Shown: positions 19,437 to 28,248, counted from the first letter of the stretch. The stretch is 64,000 nt of DNA from Luteimicrobium subarcticum (GCF_002798015.1 NZ_PGTZ01000011.1:124001-188000); one strand, 5' to 3'. The notes: generated by a model from the letters alone, not told the origin. Numbers and translations: made by a program.

Positions 19437-21473
19437 TCAGACCTGGGCCCGCTCGCGCACCGCGGTGACGATGCGCTCGACGGCCTCGGCGACGGGGATC
19501 CCGTTCTCCTGGTGACCGTCCCGGTACCGGAACGACACGGCGCCGGCCTCGGCGTCCTCGCCACCCGCGATGAGCACGAACGGGATCTTCTGCGTGCTCG
19601 CGGTGCGGATCTTCTTGGCGAACCGGTCCGTCGAGTCGTCGAGCGTCGCGCGCACGCCCTGCGCCCGCAGCTGCGCGACGACCTCGGCGAGGTACGCGTT
19701 GAACGGCTCCGCGACCGGGACGGCGAGCACCTGGACGGGCGAGAGCCACACCGGGAACGCGCCCGCATAGTGCTCCAGGAGCACCGCGAAGAACCGCTCG
19801 AAGGAACCGAACAGCGCACGGTGGATCATGACCGGACGCTGCCGCGACCCGTCCGCGGCCTGGTACTCCAGGTCGAACCGCTCGGGCAGGTTGAAGTCGA
19901 GCTGGACGGTCGACAGCTGCCAGGTGCGCCCGATCGCGTCCTTCGCCTGGACGGAGATCTTCGGACCGTAGAACGCGGCGCCGCCCGGGTCGGGCACGAG
20001 GTCGAGGCCGGACGCCTCGGCGACCTCCCGCAGGGTCTCCGTCGCCTCGTCCCACGCGTCGTCGTCGCCCACCGACTTCTCGGGGTTGCGGGTCGACAGC
20101 TCGAGGTAGAAGTCCGAGAGCCCGTAGTCGCGCAGCAGGTCGAGCATGAAGCTCAGCGCGTCGTGGATCTCGTCGCGCATCTGCTCGCGCGTGCAGAAGA
20201 TGTGGGCGTCGTCCTGGGTGAACCCGCGGGCCCGGGTGAAGCCGTGCACCACGCCCGACTTCTCGTACCGGTACACGGTGCCGAACTCGAACGCGCGCAG
20301 CGGAAGCTCGCGGTAGGACCGGCCCCGCGCCTTGTACACGAGGATGTGCATCGGGCAGTTCATGGGCTTGAGGTAGTAGTCCTGGCCCGCACGCTTGACG
20401 TTGCCCTCGTCGTCGAGCTCCTCGTCGAGGTGCATCGCCGGGTACATGCCGTCGGCGTACCAGTCGAGGTGGCCCGAGACCTCGTACAGCCGGCCCTTGG
20501 TGATGTGGGGCGTGCTCACGAAGTCGTAGCCCGCCTCGATGTGCCGGCGGCGCGAGTGCGACTCCATCTCGTTCTTGATGATGCCGCCCTTGGGGTGGAA
20601 CACCCCGAGGCCGGAGCCGATCTCCTCCGGGAACGAGAACAGGTCGAGCTCGGCGCCCAGGCGACGGTGGTCGCGGCGCTCCGCCTCGGCGACCCGCTCG
20701 GTGTAGGCCACGAGCTCGTCCTTCGTGGGCCACGCGGTGCCGTAGACGCGCTGCAGCTGCGGATTCTTCTCGCTGCCCCGCCAGTACGCCGCTGCCGTGC
20801 GCACGAGCTTGAACGCGTTCGGCACGATGTACCGGGTGCTCGGCACGTGCGGGCCGCGGCACAGGTCCTTCCACGCCACCGTGCCGTCCCGGCGCACGTT
20901 GTCGTAGATGGTCAGCTCGCCCTCGCCGACCTCCGCGCCCGCGGCCCCGCCGTCGGCCGCGGCCGCCGCGTCGGCGCCCGCGCTGCCCTTGAGACCGATG
21001 AGCTCGAGCTTGAACGGCTCGGCCGCGAGCTCGGTGCGCGCCTCGTCGTCGGAGACCACGCGGCGGCGGAAGGTCTGGCCCTCCTTCATGATCCGCTGCA
21101 TCGCCTTCTCGAGGGCCTTGAGGTCCTCCGGCGTGAACGGGGTCGCGACGTCGAAGTCGTAGTAGAAGCCGTCGGTGACAGGCGGTCCGATACCGAGCTT
21201 CGCGTCAGGGTTGACCTGCTGCACCGCCTGCGCCAGCACGTGCGCGGTCGAGTGCCGCAGGATCGACAGCCCCTCGGGCGAGCTCACCGTGACCGACTCG
21301 ACGACCTGGCCGTCGCGCAGCTCGGTCGCGAGGTCCTTCAGCTCGCCGTCCACGCGGACCGCGACGACGTCCCGGCGCTCGCCCAGCAGGTCGGCACCCG
21401 TGGTGCCCGTCGTCAGCTCGCGCTGCTCCCCGTCCAGGGTGATGGTCAGCTGCGACACGGGCAGGGAGGTCAC
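19437..21473 (-). CDS. thrS: Threonyl-tRNA synthetase
   Basis: This 678-residue class II synthetase charges tRNA-Thr. Order of domains: an N-terminal TGS domain, the editing domain with '[11 protein letters not shown]', the catalytic core with zinc ligand Cys373 in 'MNCPMHI' and the motif 2 region '[14 protein letters not shown]', and the C-terminal anticodon-binding domain ('[18 protein letters not shown]'). The GTG start has GAGGAG about 10 nt upstream. It heads the thrS-HIT-pgsA-acyltransferase-pimA series. Confidence 0.98.
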   Translation of the reverse strand: MTSLPVSQLTITLDGEQRELTTGTTGADLLGERRDVVAVRVDGELKDLATELRDGQVVESVTVSSPEGLSILRHSTAHVLAQAVQQVNPDAKLGIGPPVTDGFYYDFDVATPFTPEDLKALEKAMQRIMKEGQTFRRRVVSDDEARTELAAEPFKLELIGLKGSAGADAAAAADGGAAGAEVGEGELTIYDNVRRDGTVAWKDLCRGPHVPSTRYIVPNAFKLVRTAAAYWRGSEKNPQLQRVYGTAWPTKDELVAYTERVAEAERRDHRRLGAELDLFSFPEEIGSGLGVFHPKGGIIKNEMESHSRRRHIEAGYDFVSTPHITKGRLYEVSGHLDWYADGMYPAMHLDEELDDEGNVKRAGQDYYLKPMNCPMHILVYKARGRSYRELPLRAFEFGTVYRYEKSGVVHGFTRARGFTQDDAHIFCTREQMRDEIHDALSFMLDLLRDYGLSDFYLELSTRNPEKSVGDDDAWDEATETLREVAEASGLDLVPDPGGAAFYGPKISVQAKDAIGRTWQLSTVQLDFNLPERFDLEYQAADGSRQRPVMIHRALFGSFERFFAVLLEHYAGAFPVWLSPVQVLAVPVAEPFNAYLAEVVAQLRAQGVRATLDDSTDRFAKKIRTASTQKIPFVLIAGGEDAEAGAVSFRYRDGHQENGIPVAEAVERIVTAVRERAQV

Positions 21474-21490
21474 GTCAGGGTCTCCTCAGG

Positions 21491-21529
21491 CGATCGGGGG
21501 ACCCACCAGGCGGTGGGACCCCCCGATCG
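21491..21529 (-). terminator. Hairpin between the MFS gene and thrS
   Basis: CGATCGGGGG and CCCACC pair with GGTGGG and CCCCCGATCG around an AGGC loop. It lies 17 bp after the MFS stop on the minus strand and ends just before the thrS leader. No U-tract follows, so it is either a GC-only terminator or a structure in the thrS leader. Confidence 0.6.
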
Positions 21530-21546
21530 TACCGACCCGGCGGTGC

Positions 21547-23046
21547 TCAGTCGTCAGCGTTTCGGGACGAGGCGTCCGCGTCCTCGGCCGTCAGCGGCGT
21601 CGCGATGTCCTCGAGCGACTTCCGCTCCGCGTTCACGCCCAGGAACATCGCGAGCACACCGCCCCCCACCATGAGCGCCGCACCGATGTAGTAGCCGACC
21701 GCGATCCCGCCGATGTCCTTCGCGGCGCTCGCGGAGTCGATGAGCCGACCGAACAGCAGCGGGCCCGTGATGCCGCCCACGGCGGTTCCGATCGCGTAGA
21801 AGAACGCGATGCACAGCGCCCGGGTCTCCATCGGGAAGACCTCGGACGCCGTGAGGTACGCCGAGCTCGCACCCGCGGACGCGACGAAGAAGATCGCCAT
21901 GCCGAACGCCGTGAGCGAGACCGCGGTCAGCGAGTCGAGGCGCACCCCCGCGACCGCGAGCAGCACCCCCGACACGATGTACGTGGCCGAGATCATCCGG
22001 ACGCGCCCGACCTTGTCGAACAGCGGCCCGAGCAGAAGTGCTCCTGCGAAGTTGCTCACCGCGAACAGCGCGATGTACGCGCCCGTCTGGTCGACCCCGA
22101 GGAACGTCTGCAACGTGTCGCCGAACGTGAAGAAGAACGCGTTGTAGAGGAACGCCTGACCGACGAACAGTCCCAGGCACAGGATCGTCCGGCGCGGGTA
22201 GTCCTTGAAGACGGTCCGGGCGATCCGGCCGAGCCCGATCGTGTGGCGCTGCCGGACCGTGATCGTCCCCTCGGGCGCCGGGAGCTTCTCGCCGCTCTCC
22301 CGCTCGACCGTCTCCTCGATCTCCGAGACGATCCGCTCGCTCTCCTTCTCGCGGCCGTGGATGAACAGCCAGCGTGGGCTCTCCGGCACGTTGCGCCGCA
22401 CGAACAGGATCGCGAGGCCCAGCACCGCGCCCAGCGCGAAGCACACACGCCATCCCAGGCCGGCAGGCACCAGGTCGGGGTTCAGCAACGGGATCGTCAC
22501 CAGCGCGCCGCCCGCAGCCCCCAGCCAGTACGACCCGTTGATCGTGATGTCGACGCGCCCCCGGTACCGCGCGGGCACCAGCTCGTCGACCGCGGAGTTC
22601 ACCGCCGCGTACTCGCCGCCGATCCCCATCCCGGTGACGAACCGCACCGCGAAGTAGTACGCCGGGTTCATCGAGAACGCCGTCAGGACTGTCCCGAGCA
22701 GGTACGTCAGCAGCGTGATGATGAACAGCTTCTTGCGCCCGAACCGGTCCGTCAGCTGTCCGAACAGCAGCGCGCCGACGCACGACCCCGTCACGTAGAC
22801 CGCGCCCGCCATGCCGATCTGCGAGCTCGACAGCCCCAGACCGGTGTCGGACGACTTCAGCGCGTCCGACAGGTTGCCGACGATCGTGACCTCGAGCCCG
22901 TCGAGGATCCACACGACCCCCAGCCCGACGATCACCGTCCAGTGCCAGCGTGCCCACGGCAACCGGTCGAGCCGGGCCGGCACGTCCGTCGTGATCTCCT
23001 TCAGCCCGTCGGGGCCGCTGTCGGTCTCGCTCGTCGTCGAACGCAT
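21547..23046 (-). CDS. MFS transporter, metabolite:H+ or sugar porter type
   Basis: The 499-residue protein has twelve hydrophobic segments. It carries the MFS signature GQLTDRFGRKK after the second helix, 'RFVTGMGIGGEYAAVNS' in helix 4, 'RYRG' and 'PESPRWLF' after helix 6, and 'FPMETRAL' in the second half. These are typical of the sugar porter and aromatic-acid/shikimate-type carriers (AraE, ShiA, PcaK-like). The substrate cannot be assigned. It stands alone between thrS and an HNH gene. ATG 23046 follows directly on an arginine-poor leader with no strong ribosome-binding site. Confidence 0.88.
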   Translation of the reverse strand: MRSTTSETDSGPDGLKEITTDVPARLDRLPWARWHWTVIVGLGVVWILDGLEVTIVGNLSDALKSSDTGLGLSSSQIGMAGAVYVTGSCVGALLFGQLTDRFGRKKLFIITLLTYLLGTVLTAFSMNPAYYFAVRFVTGMGIGGEYAAVNSAVDELVPARYRGRVDITINGSYWLGAAGGALVTIPLLNPDLVPAGLGWRVCFALGAVLGLAILFVRRNVPESPRWLFIHGREKESERIVSEIEETVERESGEKLPAPEGTITVRQRHTIGLGRIARTVFKDYPRRTILCLGLFVGQAFLYNAFFFTFGDTLQTFLGVDQTGAYIALFAVSNFAGALLLGPLFDKVGRVRMISATYIVSGVLLAVAGVRLDSLTAVSLTAFGMAIFFVASAGASSAYLTASEVFPMETRALCIAFFYAIGTAVGGITGPLLFGRLIDSASAAKDIGGIAVGYYIGAALMVGGGVLAMFLGVNAERKSLEDIATPLTAEDADASSRNADD

Positions 23047-23107
23047 GACACGGGTCTACGTCCGGCGGCGCCCCGATGCACGTCGAAGCGCCCCCGGACG
23101 GGACGGC

Positions 23108-23644
23108 TCATGCCGGGGCGAGCAGGTCCCAGACCATCTTCTGCAGGTCGTCCTGCGTCGCCGGACGCCGCGGCTCGAACAGCAGCGGCATGCCCGCCTC
23201 CTCCGGCGTGCGGTCCGCCTTGAGGTTGTTGCACGGCGCGCACGCCGTCACCAGGTTCGTCCACGTGTTCGCCCCGCCACGCGACTGCGGCAGGATGTGG
23301 TCGACCGTCGCGCCACGCTGCCCGCAGTAGGCGCACGTCCGACGGTCCCGCTCGAGGATCTGCTGCCGGCTCGCGATCTCCGAGCCCGCAGACCGCACGT
23401 CGTGCGGCACGTGCACGTACCGCCGCATCGCGACGATCGTCGGCCACGGGAACGTGATGTGCGCGGAGCGGACGAACCGGTCCGGCTCCGCCCGCAGCAC
23501 CACGACCTGCTCCGCCACCAGCATCGTCATCGCCCGGATCGTCTCGACCGCGCACAGCACCTCGTACGACGCGTTGAGCAGCAGCGTGGACGAGCGCAGC
23601 AGCTGCTGGCCCGTCGTCATCGTCGTCGTCGGCGTCGCGGTCAT
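23108..23644 (-). CDS. HNH endonuclease family protein
   Basis: The 178-residue protein has a C-terminal HNH zinc domain. CxxC pairs lie at Cys104/Cys107 and Cys135/Cys138, with Asp115-His116 in 'TVDHILPQSRGG' and Asn130 in 'TWTNLVTACAPCNNLK'. The N-terminal 90 residues ('LLLNASYEVL..', 'VRSAHITFPWPTIVAMRRYV') match a broadly conserved bacterial family whose cellular substrate is not known. The start has AGGAGG 8-9 nt upstream. It is the last of three same-strand genes (23108-24405). Confidence 0.9.
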   Translation of the reverse strand: MTATPTTTMTTGQQLLRSSTLLLNASYEVLCAVETIRAMTMLVAEQVVVLRAEPDRFVRSAHITFPWPTIVAMRRYVHVPHDVRSAGSEIASRQQILERDRRTCAYCGQRGATVDHILPQSRGGANTWTNLVTACAPCNNLKADRTPEEAGMPLLFEPRRPATQDDLQKMVWDLLAPA

Positions 23645-23711
23645 GGGTCCGACCTCCTGGGACGATCCTGGGGGTTCGGGCGGCGCGGCGCCAGGGCAAA
23701 TCGCCGAGGAA

Positions 23712-23894
23712 TCAGCGTTCGCGGCCCCGGAACCAGCTTCGACGACGCCGGTGCCACAGCTCTCCGACGCGGCGCTCGGGGACGCCGGAGCCGTCCACGA
23801 GGTCCGCCGCCACCCGCGGGTCGGAGCGGAACACCGTCATCGGTTCGGTGATCACCTGCTGCCCGGGCGCTCCCCAGGACGTCGCGCGGCTCAT
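23712..23894 (-). CDS. Small basic hypothetical protein (60 aa)
   Basis: The ORF starts 7 bp after the preceding peptidoglycan-binding gene. A GAGG sits 6 nt before ATG 23894, ideal spacing for translation initiation. The product is soluble and ends in a strongly basic segment 'HRRRRSWFRGRER'. No family was recognised. Start context and tight spacing argue for a real gene; the short length and GC-rich background argue for caution. Confidence 0.45.
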   Translation of the reverse strand: MSRATSWGAPGQQVITEPMTVFRSDPRVAADLVDGSGVPERRVGELWHRRRRSWFRGRER

Positions 23895-23901
23895 CGCAAC
23901 C

Positions 23902-24405
23902 TCACGCCGTCACGCCCGGTTCGCGGACCGCGCACGCCCCCGCGAGCACCGCGCCGAGCGCGTGCAGCGGCAGCGCCCAGGTCTGCAGCCCGACGACCCC
24001 GTCGTGCGGGACGCCCGCGACCTGCTGCGCCGCCTGCACCGTGTGCGCCGTCGCCGGACCGAACACCCCGTCGGTCGCGAGCACCGCCGTCCCCGGGGGT
24101 GTGAGCTCGCCGCGTCCCTGGTTCAGGGTCGTCTGCAGCGCCTTCACCACCGTGCCCTCGGCGCCCCCGGACAGCACCGGCGGGCGCCGGTCGCCGCCCC
24201 GCAGACGGGTCCACGTGGAGTGCCCGACGATCCCGTCGACGGTCAGCCCCTCGGCGGCCTGGAACTCCTCGACGGCGTCCTTCGTGCGAGCACCGAACAC
24301 CCCGTCGACGTCGCGGTACTCGAGGGTGAGGCGCACCAGGCAGTACTGGAGCCAGCGCACGTCGTCGCCGGTGGCACCCTGCTGGATCGTGGACGGGACG
24401 GACAT
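23902..24405 (-). CDS. Protein with two peptidoglycan-binding (PG_binding_1-like) repeats, no signal peptide
   Basis: The 167-residue product consists of two repeats of the fold seen in PG_binding_1 domains. The first contains 'DVRWLQYCLVRL', 'DGVFGARTKDAVEEFQ' and 'VDGIVGHSTWTRL'; the second contains 'VVKALQTTL', 'DGVFGPATAHTVQAAQ' and 'DGVVGLQTWALPL'. There is no signal peptide, membrane helix or catalytic domain, which is unusual for a wall-binding module and leaves its location unclear. ATG 24405 is preceded by GGAGG about 7 nt away. Confidence 0.82.
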   Translation of the reverse strand: MSVPSTIQQGATGDDVRWLQYCLVRLTLEYRDVDGVFGARTKDAVEEFQAAEGLTVDGIVGHSTWTRLRGGDRRPPVLSGGAEGTVVKALQTTLNQGRGELTPPGTAVLATDGVFGPATAHTVQAAQQVAGVPHDGVVGLQTWALPLHALGAVLAGACAVREPGVTA

Positions 24406-24493
24406 CGTGCACCTCCGGGATCGCGGCCGGCAGAGCCGCCGACCGTCACCGGGGAGAGAGGCCCGGCGGCCGTCCGCGATACAGGGGCAGCGC

Positions 24494-24980
24494 TCACCGC
24501 CTCGCTGACGCCTGGCGCGCGCCGTCGTCGCGTCCCGCGCGACGGACCAGGGTGCGCCGCTGCTTGCGCATCATGACGACGTCCCCCCACGCCAGCGCGT
24601 CACGCCGCGCGCACGCGAGCACCCGGCCGAGCGGCGGCAACCACATCAGCGCCTCGAGCCGGGTCCGGTCCGGTGCGACGGGCACGACCCGGTATGTCAC
24701 GGTCACCGCCCCCATGGCCCGCGTCGGCCACCCCGGCCGCATCGTCGACGTGACCGACTCGCCCGAGACGAACGACACGAGCGTGAAGAGGGTCATGAAC
24801 CGCTGCCCGGTCCGGAGATGCACGAGCGACGGGTCCGCGCGCTGCGGGCTCCGCAGCCCGACGTTGTCGAGCCCGTCGTAGGGGGGCACGGCGCAGCTGG
24901 CACACCCAGGCGAAGAGCGTCTGAGCGCCCCCACGTCGGCATGGGTGCCAGTCTTCCGGTGCGGTGGGCAGCGCGCGCAC
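24494..24980 (-). pseudogene. SRPBCC-family gene interrupted by a frameshift at a run of six G/C
   Basis: The C-terminal part reads in one frame (about residues 'YDGLDNVGLRSPQ..GQRFMTLFTLVSF..AVTVTYRVVP..ALAWGDVVMMRKQ') and ends at 24494. The expected preceding segment, 'QTLFAWVCQLRRAP', is present but one frame away. The frames meet at six G on the plus strand (24881-24886). With five G the two halves join as '..CQLRRAPYDGLDN..', and the span from GTG 24980 then encodes 161 residues. This matches the 'W.CQLR.APYSYD..DN.GRRSP' pattern remembered for an actinobacterial SRPBCC (polyketide-cyclase-like) family. Either the gene is broken or the sequence has a homopolymer error. Confidence 0.65.
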
Positions 24981-25002
24981 CGTGGGGCGACCGCCGTGCA
25001 CG

Positions 25003-25046
25003 ACGAAGGCCCCCGAGCGGCGGTGCCGCTGTTCGGGGGCCTTCGT
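25003..25046 (-). terminator. Terminator of tRNA-Val(CAC)
   Basis: A perfect 14-bp inverted repeat, ACGAAGGCCCCCGA against TCGGGGGCCTTCGT, encloses an inner CGGC/GCCG pairing. It begins 6 bp after the 3' end of the tRNA on the minus strand. Symmetry means it could also act on the other strand. Confidence 0.85.
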
Positions 25047-25052
25047 GAAGGG

Positions 25053-25124
25053 TGGGCGATACTGGGTTCGAACCAGTGACCTCTTCGGTGTGAACGAAGC
25101 GCGCTACCACTGCGCCAATCGCCC
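25053..25124 (-). tRNA. tRNA-Val, anticodon CAC
   Basis: The 72-nt cloverleaf reads GGGCGAT paired with ATCGCCC. The anticodon stem CTTCG/CGAAG encloses TTCACAC, giving anticodon CAC for GUG codons. The T-arm is CTGGTTCGAACCAG. The discriminator base is A, and CCA is not encoded. Confidence 0.96.
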
Positions 25125-25209
25125 GCTGACGCCGGGAACCGGAGAACCGGCCCTGCGTGCGCCTCCGAGGATAGCGGGTCCGGGCGCCAGGTGTGAAACC
25201 GGCTCCCGG

Positions 25210-26064
25210 TCAGGGGTCGACGAGGTCCCGCTGGCGGGCCGCGAAGAGCTGCGCGAGGCGCTGGCTCAGTCGCCCAGGCTCGACCGGGGCGCCGTCGAGC
25301 TCGACCACCGGGGTGAGGTTGCGGACGCTGCCCGTGACGAGCAGGTGCGCCTCGCCCCGTTCGACCTCGTCGAGCACGTCGAACGTCAGCTCTCCGGGCG
25401 CGGCCTCCCGGACCGGCAGCCCGACCTCCGCGCCCCACTCGAGCGTCAGGGCGCGCGTGATCCCGGCGAGGCAGCCGCTCGACAGCGGCGGCGTGACGAG
25501 CTCACCCCCGCGCTCGACGAACACGTTCGCGCCCGTGCCCTCGCACAGCTCGCCGACGGTGTTCGCGAGGATCGCCTCGTCGGCGCCGCGCTCCTTCGCG
25601 TAGGCGAGGGCGACGACGTTCTCGGCGTACGACGTCGTCTTGAGGCCCGCCACGGCGGACCGTTCGTTGCGCACCCACGGTGCGCGCACCACCTTCGACG
25701 TCGGCCCGTGCCCGCCCGGCGACGCCGCGACCACGACGGTCTGGCGCCCCTCCGTCCGGCCGGAGCCGAGCGGCCCGACGCCACCCGTCACGGTGATCCG
25801 CAGCCGCTGCGCGGTGTCGCCTGCGTGCGCGAGCACCTCGGCGACCGCACGCCGGATCAGCGTCTCGTCCGGCGTGGCGAGGCCGAGCCCCGCGGCGGAC
25901 CGCGCGAGCCGCGCGAGGTGGCGCGTGAGCGCGAAGCCGACGCCGTCGACCACTCCCAGCGTCTCGAACACGCCGTCCCCCACCGTCAGGCCGTGGTCGA
26001 GCGCGACGAGCGCCGGCTCGTCCTCCCCCACGAACCGCCCGTCGACCCACACCGTCGTCGTCAT
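25210..26064 (-). CDS. pabC: Aminotransferase class IV, probable aminodeoxychorismate lyase
   Basis: The 284-residue PLP enzyme has Lys142 in 'AGLKTTSYAENVVAL' as the cofactor lysine and the class IV signature 'EAILANTVGELCEGTGANVFV'. Fold class alone would also fit a branched-chain or D-amino acid aminotransferase. The 4-bp ATGA overlap with pabB makes 4-amino-4-deoxychorismate lyase (p-aminobenzoate synthesis, folate pathway) the best call. The glutaminase partner PabA is not in the window. Confidence 0.88.
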   Translation of the reverse strand: MTTTVWVDGRFVGEDEPALVALDHGLTVGDGVFETLGVVDGVGFALTRHLARLARSAAGLGLATPDETLIRRAVAEVLAHAGDTAQRLRITVTGGVGPLGSGRTEGRQTVVVAASPGGHGPTSKVVRAPWVRNERSAVAGLKTTSYAENVVALAYAKERGADEAILANTVGELCEGTGANVFVERGGELVTPPLSSGCLAGITRALTLEWGAEVGLPVREAAPGELTFDVLDEVERGEAHLLVTGSVRNLTPVVELDGAPVEPGRLSQRLAQLFAARQRDLVDP

Positions 26065-27191
26065 CGTCCGTCCTCTCGTCGGTCCTGCTCCTGTCGTGGG
26101 CACGTCGCCGACGCGAGCCCGACGAGCCGGCGCGCCTTGAGCACCGTCTCGTCCCACTCGGCGGCAGGGTCGGACCCCCACGTGATGCCGGCCCCCGCGC
26201 CGAAGCGCAGCACACCGTCCGACCACCAGAACGTCCTGATGGCGACGGCCAGCTCGGCGCGCCCGCGCTCGACGTCGACCCAGCCGAACGCACCGCAGTA
26301 CGGTCCGCGGGGAACGGGCTCGAGCCTACGGATGATCCGCAGCGCGGACGACTTCGGGGCACCGGTGACGGACGCCGGCGGGAACGTCGCGTCGAGCAGC
26401 GCGAGGACGTCCAGCGGCGCGCCCACGGCCGGGGTGAGGCGCCCGGCGACGCGCGAGACCAGGTGCACCAGCCCGGGGTGCCGCTCCTCCGCGAGCAGGT
26501 CCGTCACCTCGACCGTGCCGGGCTCGCACACGCGCTGCAGGTCGTTGCGCACCAGGTCGGTGATCATGACGTTCTCGGCGCGGTCCTTGTCCGTCATGCC
26601 GCCCGGTACCGCTGCCGTGCCCTTGATCGGCCCGGACGTCACCACGCCGTCCGCGACGGACAGGTAGAGCTCGGGCGACGCGCTGACCACCCACGCGGGC
26701 GCCGCGGAGCCCCCGCGCGGGACGTGCAGGTGCCCGCCGTACGGGGCCGGGTTGCCGGCCTCGAGGACGGCCCGCAGGGCGGCGGCGTCCGGCTCGACGA
26801 CCCCGTCCGCGCCGCCCGTAGCCGGCAGGGCGGCGGCGAGCACACGGCACACGTTCGCCTGGTACACCTCGCCGTCCCGGATGCGGGCGCGGACGTCGTC
26901 CACCGCGTCGCGATACGCGCGCTCGTCGAGCGACGTCGTCCACGTGTCGCGCGCCGGGCCGATCCAACGGAGCGGCTCGCCTCGCACGTCGTCGGCCGGG
27001 GCACCGGCGTCGGTCTGCTCGACGCGCGCGAACCGCCACGCGCGCACGTCGCCCTCGAACGTCGCGACGACGAACCACGGGCCGCCCGTCGCGAGAGCTC
27101 CGGGATGCTCGCGGAGGTCCACGGAGGCCACGACGTCGTGCGCGCGCAGCGCCCCGAGTCCCGCGCTCGCAACGGACGAGGATCGGCTCAT
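26061..27191 (-). CDS. pabB: Aminodeoxychorismate synthase component I (short form)
   Basis: This 376-residue chorismate-binding enzyme converts chorismate to 4-amino-4-deoxychorismate. The PabB-type PIKGT motif is at 188-192 (TrpE has PIAGT at the same place). 'ENVMITDLVRNDL' (206-218) and the C-terminal 'GAGAGITWGSDPAAEWDET' are intact. It is shorter than the usual 450-500 residues because the N-terminal beta domain is reduced. A TAGCGT box ends 6 nt before the ATG, so it may be leaderless. Confidence 0.92.
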   Translation of the reverse strand: MSRSSSVASAGLGALRAHDVVASVDLREHPGALATGGPWFVVATFEGDVRAWRFARVEQTDAGAPADDVRGEPLRWIGPARDTWTTSLDERAYRDAVDDVRARIRDGEVYQANVCRVLAAALPATGGADGVVEPDAAALRAVLEAGNPAPYGGHLHVPRGGSAAPAWVVSASPELYLSVADGVVTSGPIKGTAAVPGGMTDKDRAENVMITDLVRNDLQRVCEPGTVEVTDLLAEERHPGLVHLVSRVAGRLTPAVGAPLDVLALLDATFPPASVTGAPKSSALRIIRRLEPVPRGPYCGAFGWVDVERGRAELAVAIRTFWWSDGVLRFGAGAGITWGSDPAAEWDETVLKARRLVGLASATCPRQEQDRREDGR

Positions 27192-27197
27192 GCGAAC

Positions 27198-27203
27198 ACG
27201 CTA
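27198..27203 (-). promoter_or_regulatory. -10 box of pabB (leaderless type)
   Basis: Minus-strand TAGCGT ends 6 nt before ATG 27191. No Shine-Dalgarno sequence is present in the gap. Confidence 0.5.
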
Positions 27204-27297
27204 GCCGTGCCGGACACGACGAACGGCCGACAAACGGCACCGTTCCGCCGTTCCGGGGCCTCCACGGCTGTCGGCGCGCCGACGCGACGGACGCCAG

Positions 27298-27328
27298 TTG
27301 GACTCTCGACCCGAATCTCCATTACAGT
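27298..27328 (+). promoter_or_regulatory. Promoter of the tRNA Gly-Cys-Val cluster
   Basis: TTGGAC (27298-27303) and TACAGT (27323-27328) are separated by 19 bp; using ATTACA (27321-27326) gives 17 bp. The predicted start is about 45 nt before tRNA-Gly. The surrounding DNA is less GC-rich than the genes on either side, as expected for a strong stable-RNA promoter. Confidence 0.6.
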
Positions 27329-27379
27329 TCAGACCGCGCCGGAAACGCCGAGGGAAACCTCGACGGAGACGGAGAGCAT

Positions 27380-27452
27380 GCGGACGTGGCTCAGTTGGTA
27401 GAGCATCACCTTGCCAAGGTGAGGGTCGCGGGTTCGAATCCCGTCGTCCGCT
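27380..27452 (+). tRNA. tRNA-Gly, anticodon GCC
   Basis: The 73-nt cloverleaf has acceptor GCGGACG/CGTCCGC. The anticodon stem TCACC/GGTGA around TTGCCAA gives GCC, and the T-arm is GCGGGTTCGAATCCCGT. The discriminator is U; CCA is not encoded. Confidence 0.96.
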
Positions 27453-27505
27453 CGGAGGCACACGAATCCCCAGAGGCTCATGTGGCCCACGGGTGCGAGT
27501 CTCAG

Positions 27506-27576
27506 GGTGGAGTGGCCGAGAGGCGAGGCAGCGGCCTGCAAAGCCGTATACACGGGTTCGAATCCCGTCTCCACCT
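27506..27576 (+). tRNA. tRNA-Cys, anticodon GCA
   Basis: The 71-nt cloverleaf has acceptor GGTGGAG/CTCCACC and anticodon loop CTGCAAA, giving GCA. The T-arm is ACGGGTTCGAATCCCGT. The discriminator is U; CCA is not encoded. Confidence 0.96.
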
Positions 27577-27609
27577 CGCAGCAGTATCGGATGTGTGTGT
27601 CGCATCCAC

Positions 27610-27681
27610 GGGCGATTGGCGCAGCGGTAGCGCGCTTCCCTGACACGGAAGAGGTCACTGGTTCGATCCCAGTATCGCCCA
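27610..27681 (+). tRNA. tRNA-Val, anticodon GAC, followed by an encoded CCA
   Basis: The 72-nt cloverleaf has acceptor GGGCGAT/ATCGCCC and an anticodon stem CTTCC/GGAAG around CTGACAC, giving GAC. The T-arm is CTGGTTCGATCCCAG. Discriminator A is followed by CCA at 27682-27684. It differs from the tRNA-Val(CAC) at 25053-25124 mainly in the D-loop and anticodon arm. Confidence 0.96.
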
Positions 27682-27686
27682 CCAGC

Positions 27687-27715
27687 AAGGCCCCAGGTCA
27701 TCGACCTGGGGCCTT
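27687..27715 (+). terminator. Terminator of the tRNA cluster
   Basis: AAGGCCCCAGGTC pairs perfectly with GACCTGGGGCCTT across a 3-nt loop. It is followed by TCGTCGTCT and begins 2 nt after the encoded CCA. Confidence 0.85.
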
Positions 27716-28248
27716 CGTCGTCTGCTCGAGGAAGCGTGCGTGACGCAGCCGCCACCAGCGCCGTAGGCCCCTATGCTCAGCTCTCGGCAGGCCGGTGCTG
27801 CAACGACCGGTTGAACGCGACCACTGCGGTCCCTGCGACCTTCGCCGGATATGCGGCCTTCGTCCCGGAACACCTTCGTTCACGAGTCCGAGGAGTCCCT
27901 CGTCAGGCTGTCGGCCGCAGTCGAGCGACTTGGACAGACCGACGACCGATTCACCGTACGGCGCTCGTCCAGTCGCACGCTGCTCATCGACTGGCTGGCC
28001 GCAGATCGAGGACGACGCATCCGGATCCTCGCGCGGACCGTCCCTGCCGTTGGCAGAGCAAGCTCAACGCAGAGACGATGCAGCTGACCTCCATCACGGC
28101 GGAGCCGATGGCGCCCGAGGCGACCGCGACCGTCTAGCCGGTCCGGGCAGTACGCGGTCGGACACGCCGCGCCACATGCACCGGAGAGCTGCCCCTGCTC
28201 CTCGAGGAAGAGCCGCCGGCCTGCGCCGTGGGTACCGTCCGGGGCGGA
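27716..28248. other. Gap after the tRNA cluster with no convincing gene
   Basis: About 530 bp after the tRNA terminator hold only short overlapping frames. One plus-strand frame (27851-28087) reads 'VRLSAAVERLGQTDDRFTVRRSS..LLIDWLAADRG', and another ends '..SKLNAETMQLTSITAEPMAPEATATV' at 28137. Neither has a ribosome-binding site or a recognised family. Base composition looks less biased than in the neighbouring genes. A decayed gene or integration scar beside the tRNAs is possible; no repeat of a tRNA 3' end marks a second attachment site. Confidence 0.4.

Noticed and set aside
23108-23644. HNH gene as a restriction or defence nuclease
   Set aside because: No methyltransferase or other defence gene is adjacent, and the N-terminal domain belongs to a broadly conserved chromosomal family.
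24915-24960. Second, compensating frameshift at the start of the SRPBCC gene
   Set aside because: 'THADVGA' in the downstream frame looked like the family's N-terminal strand, but the match is too short. A single shift already gives a consistent gene.
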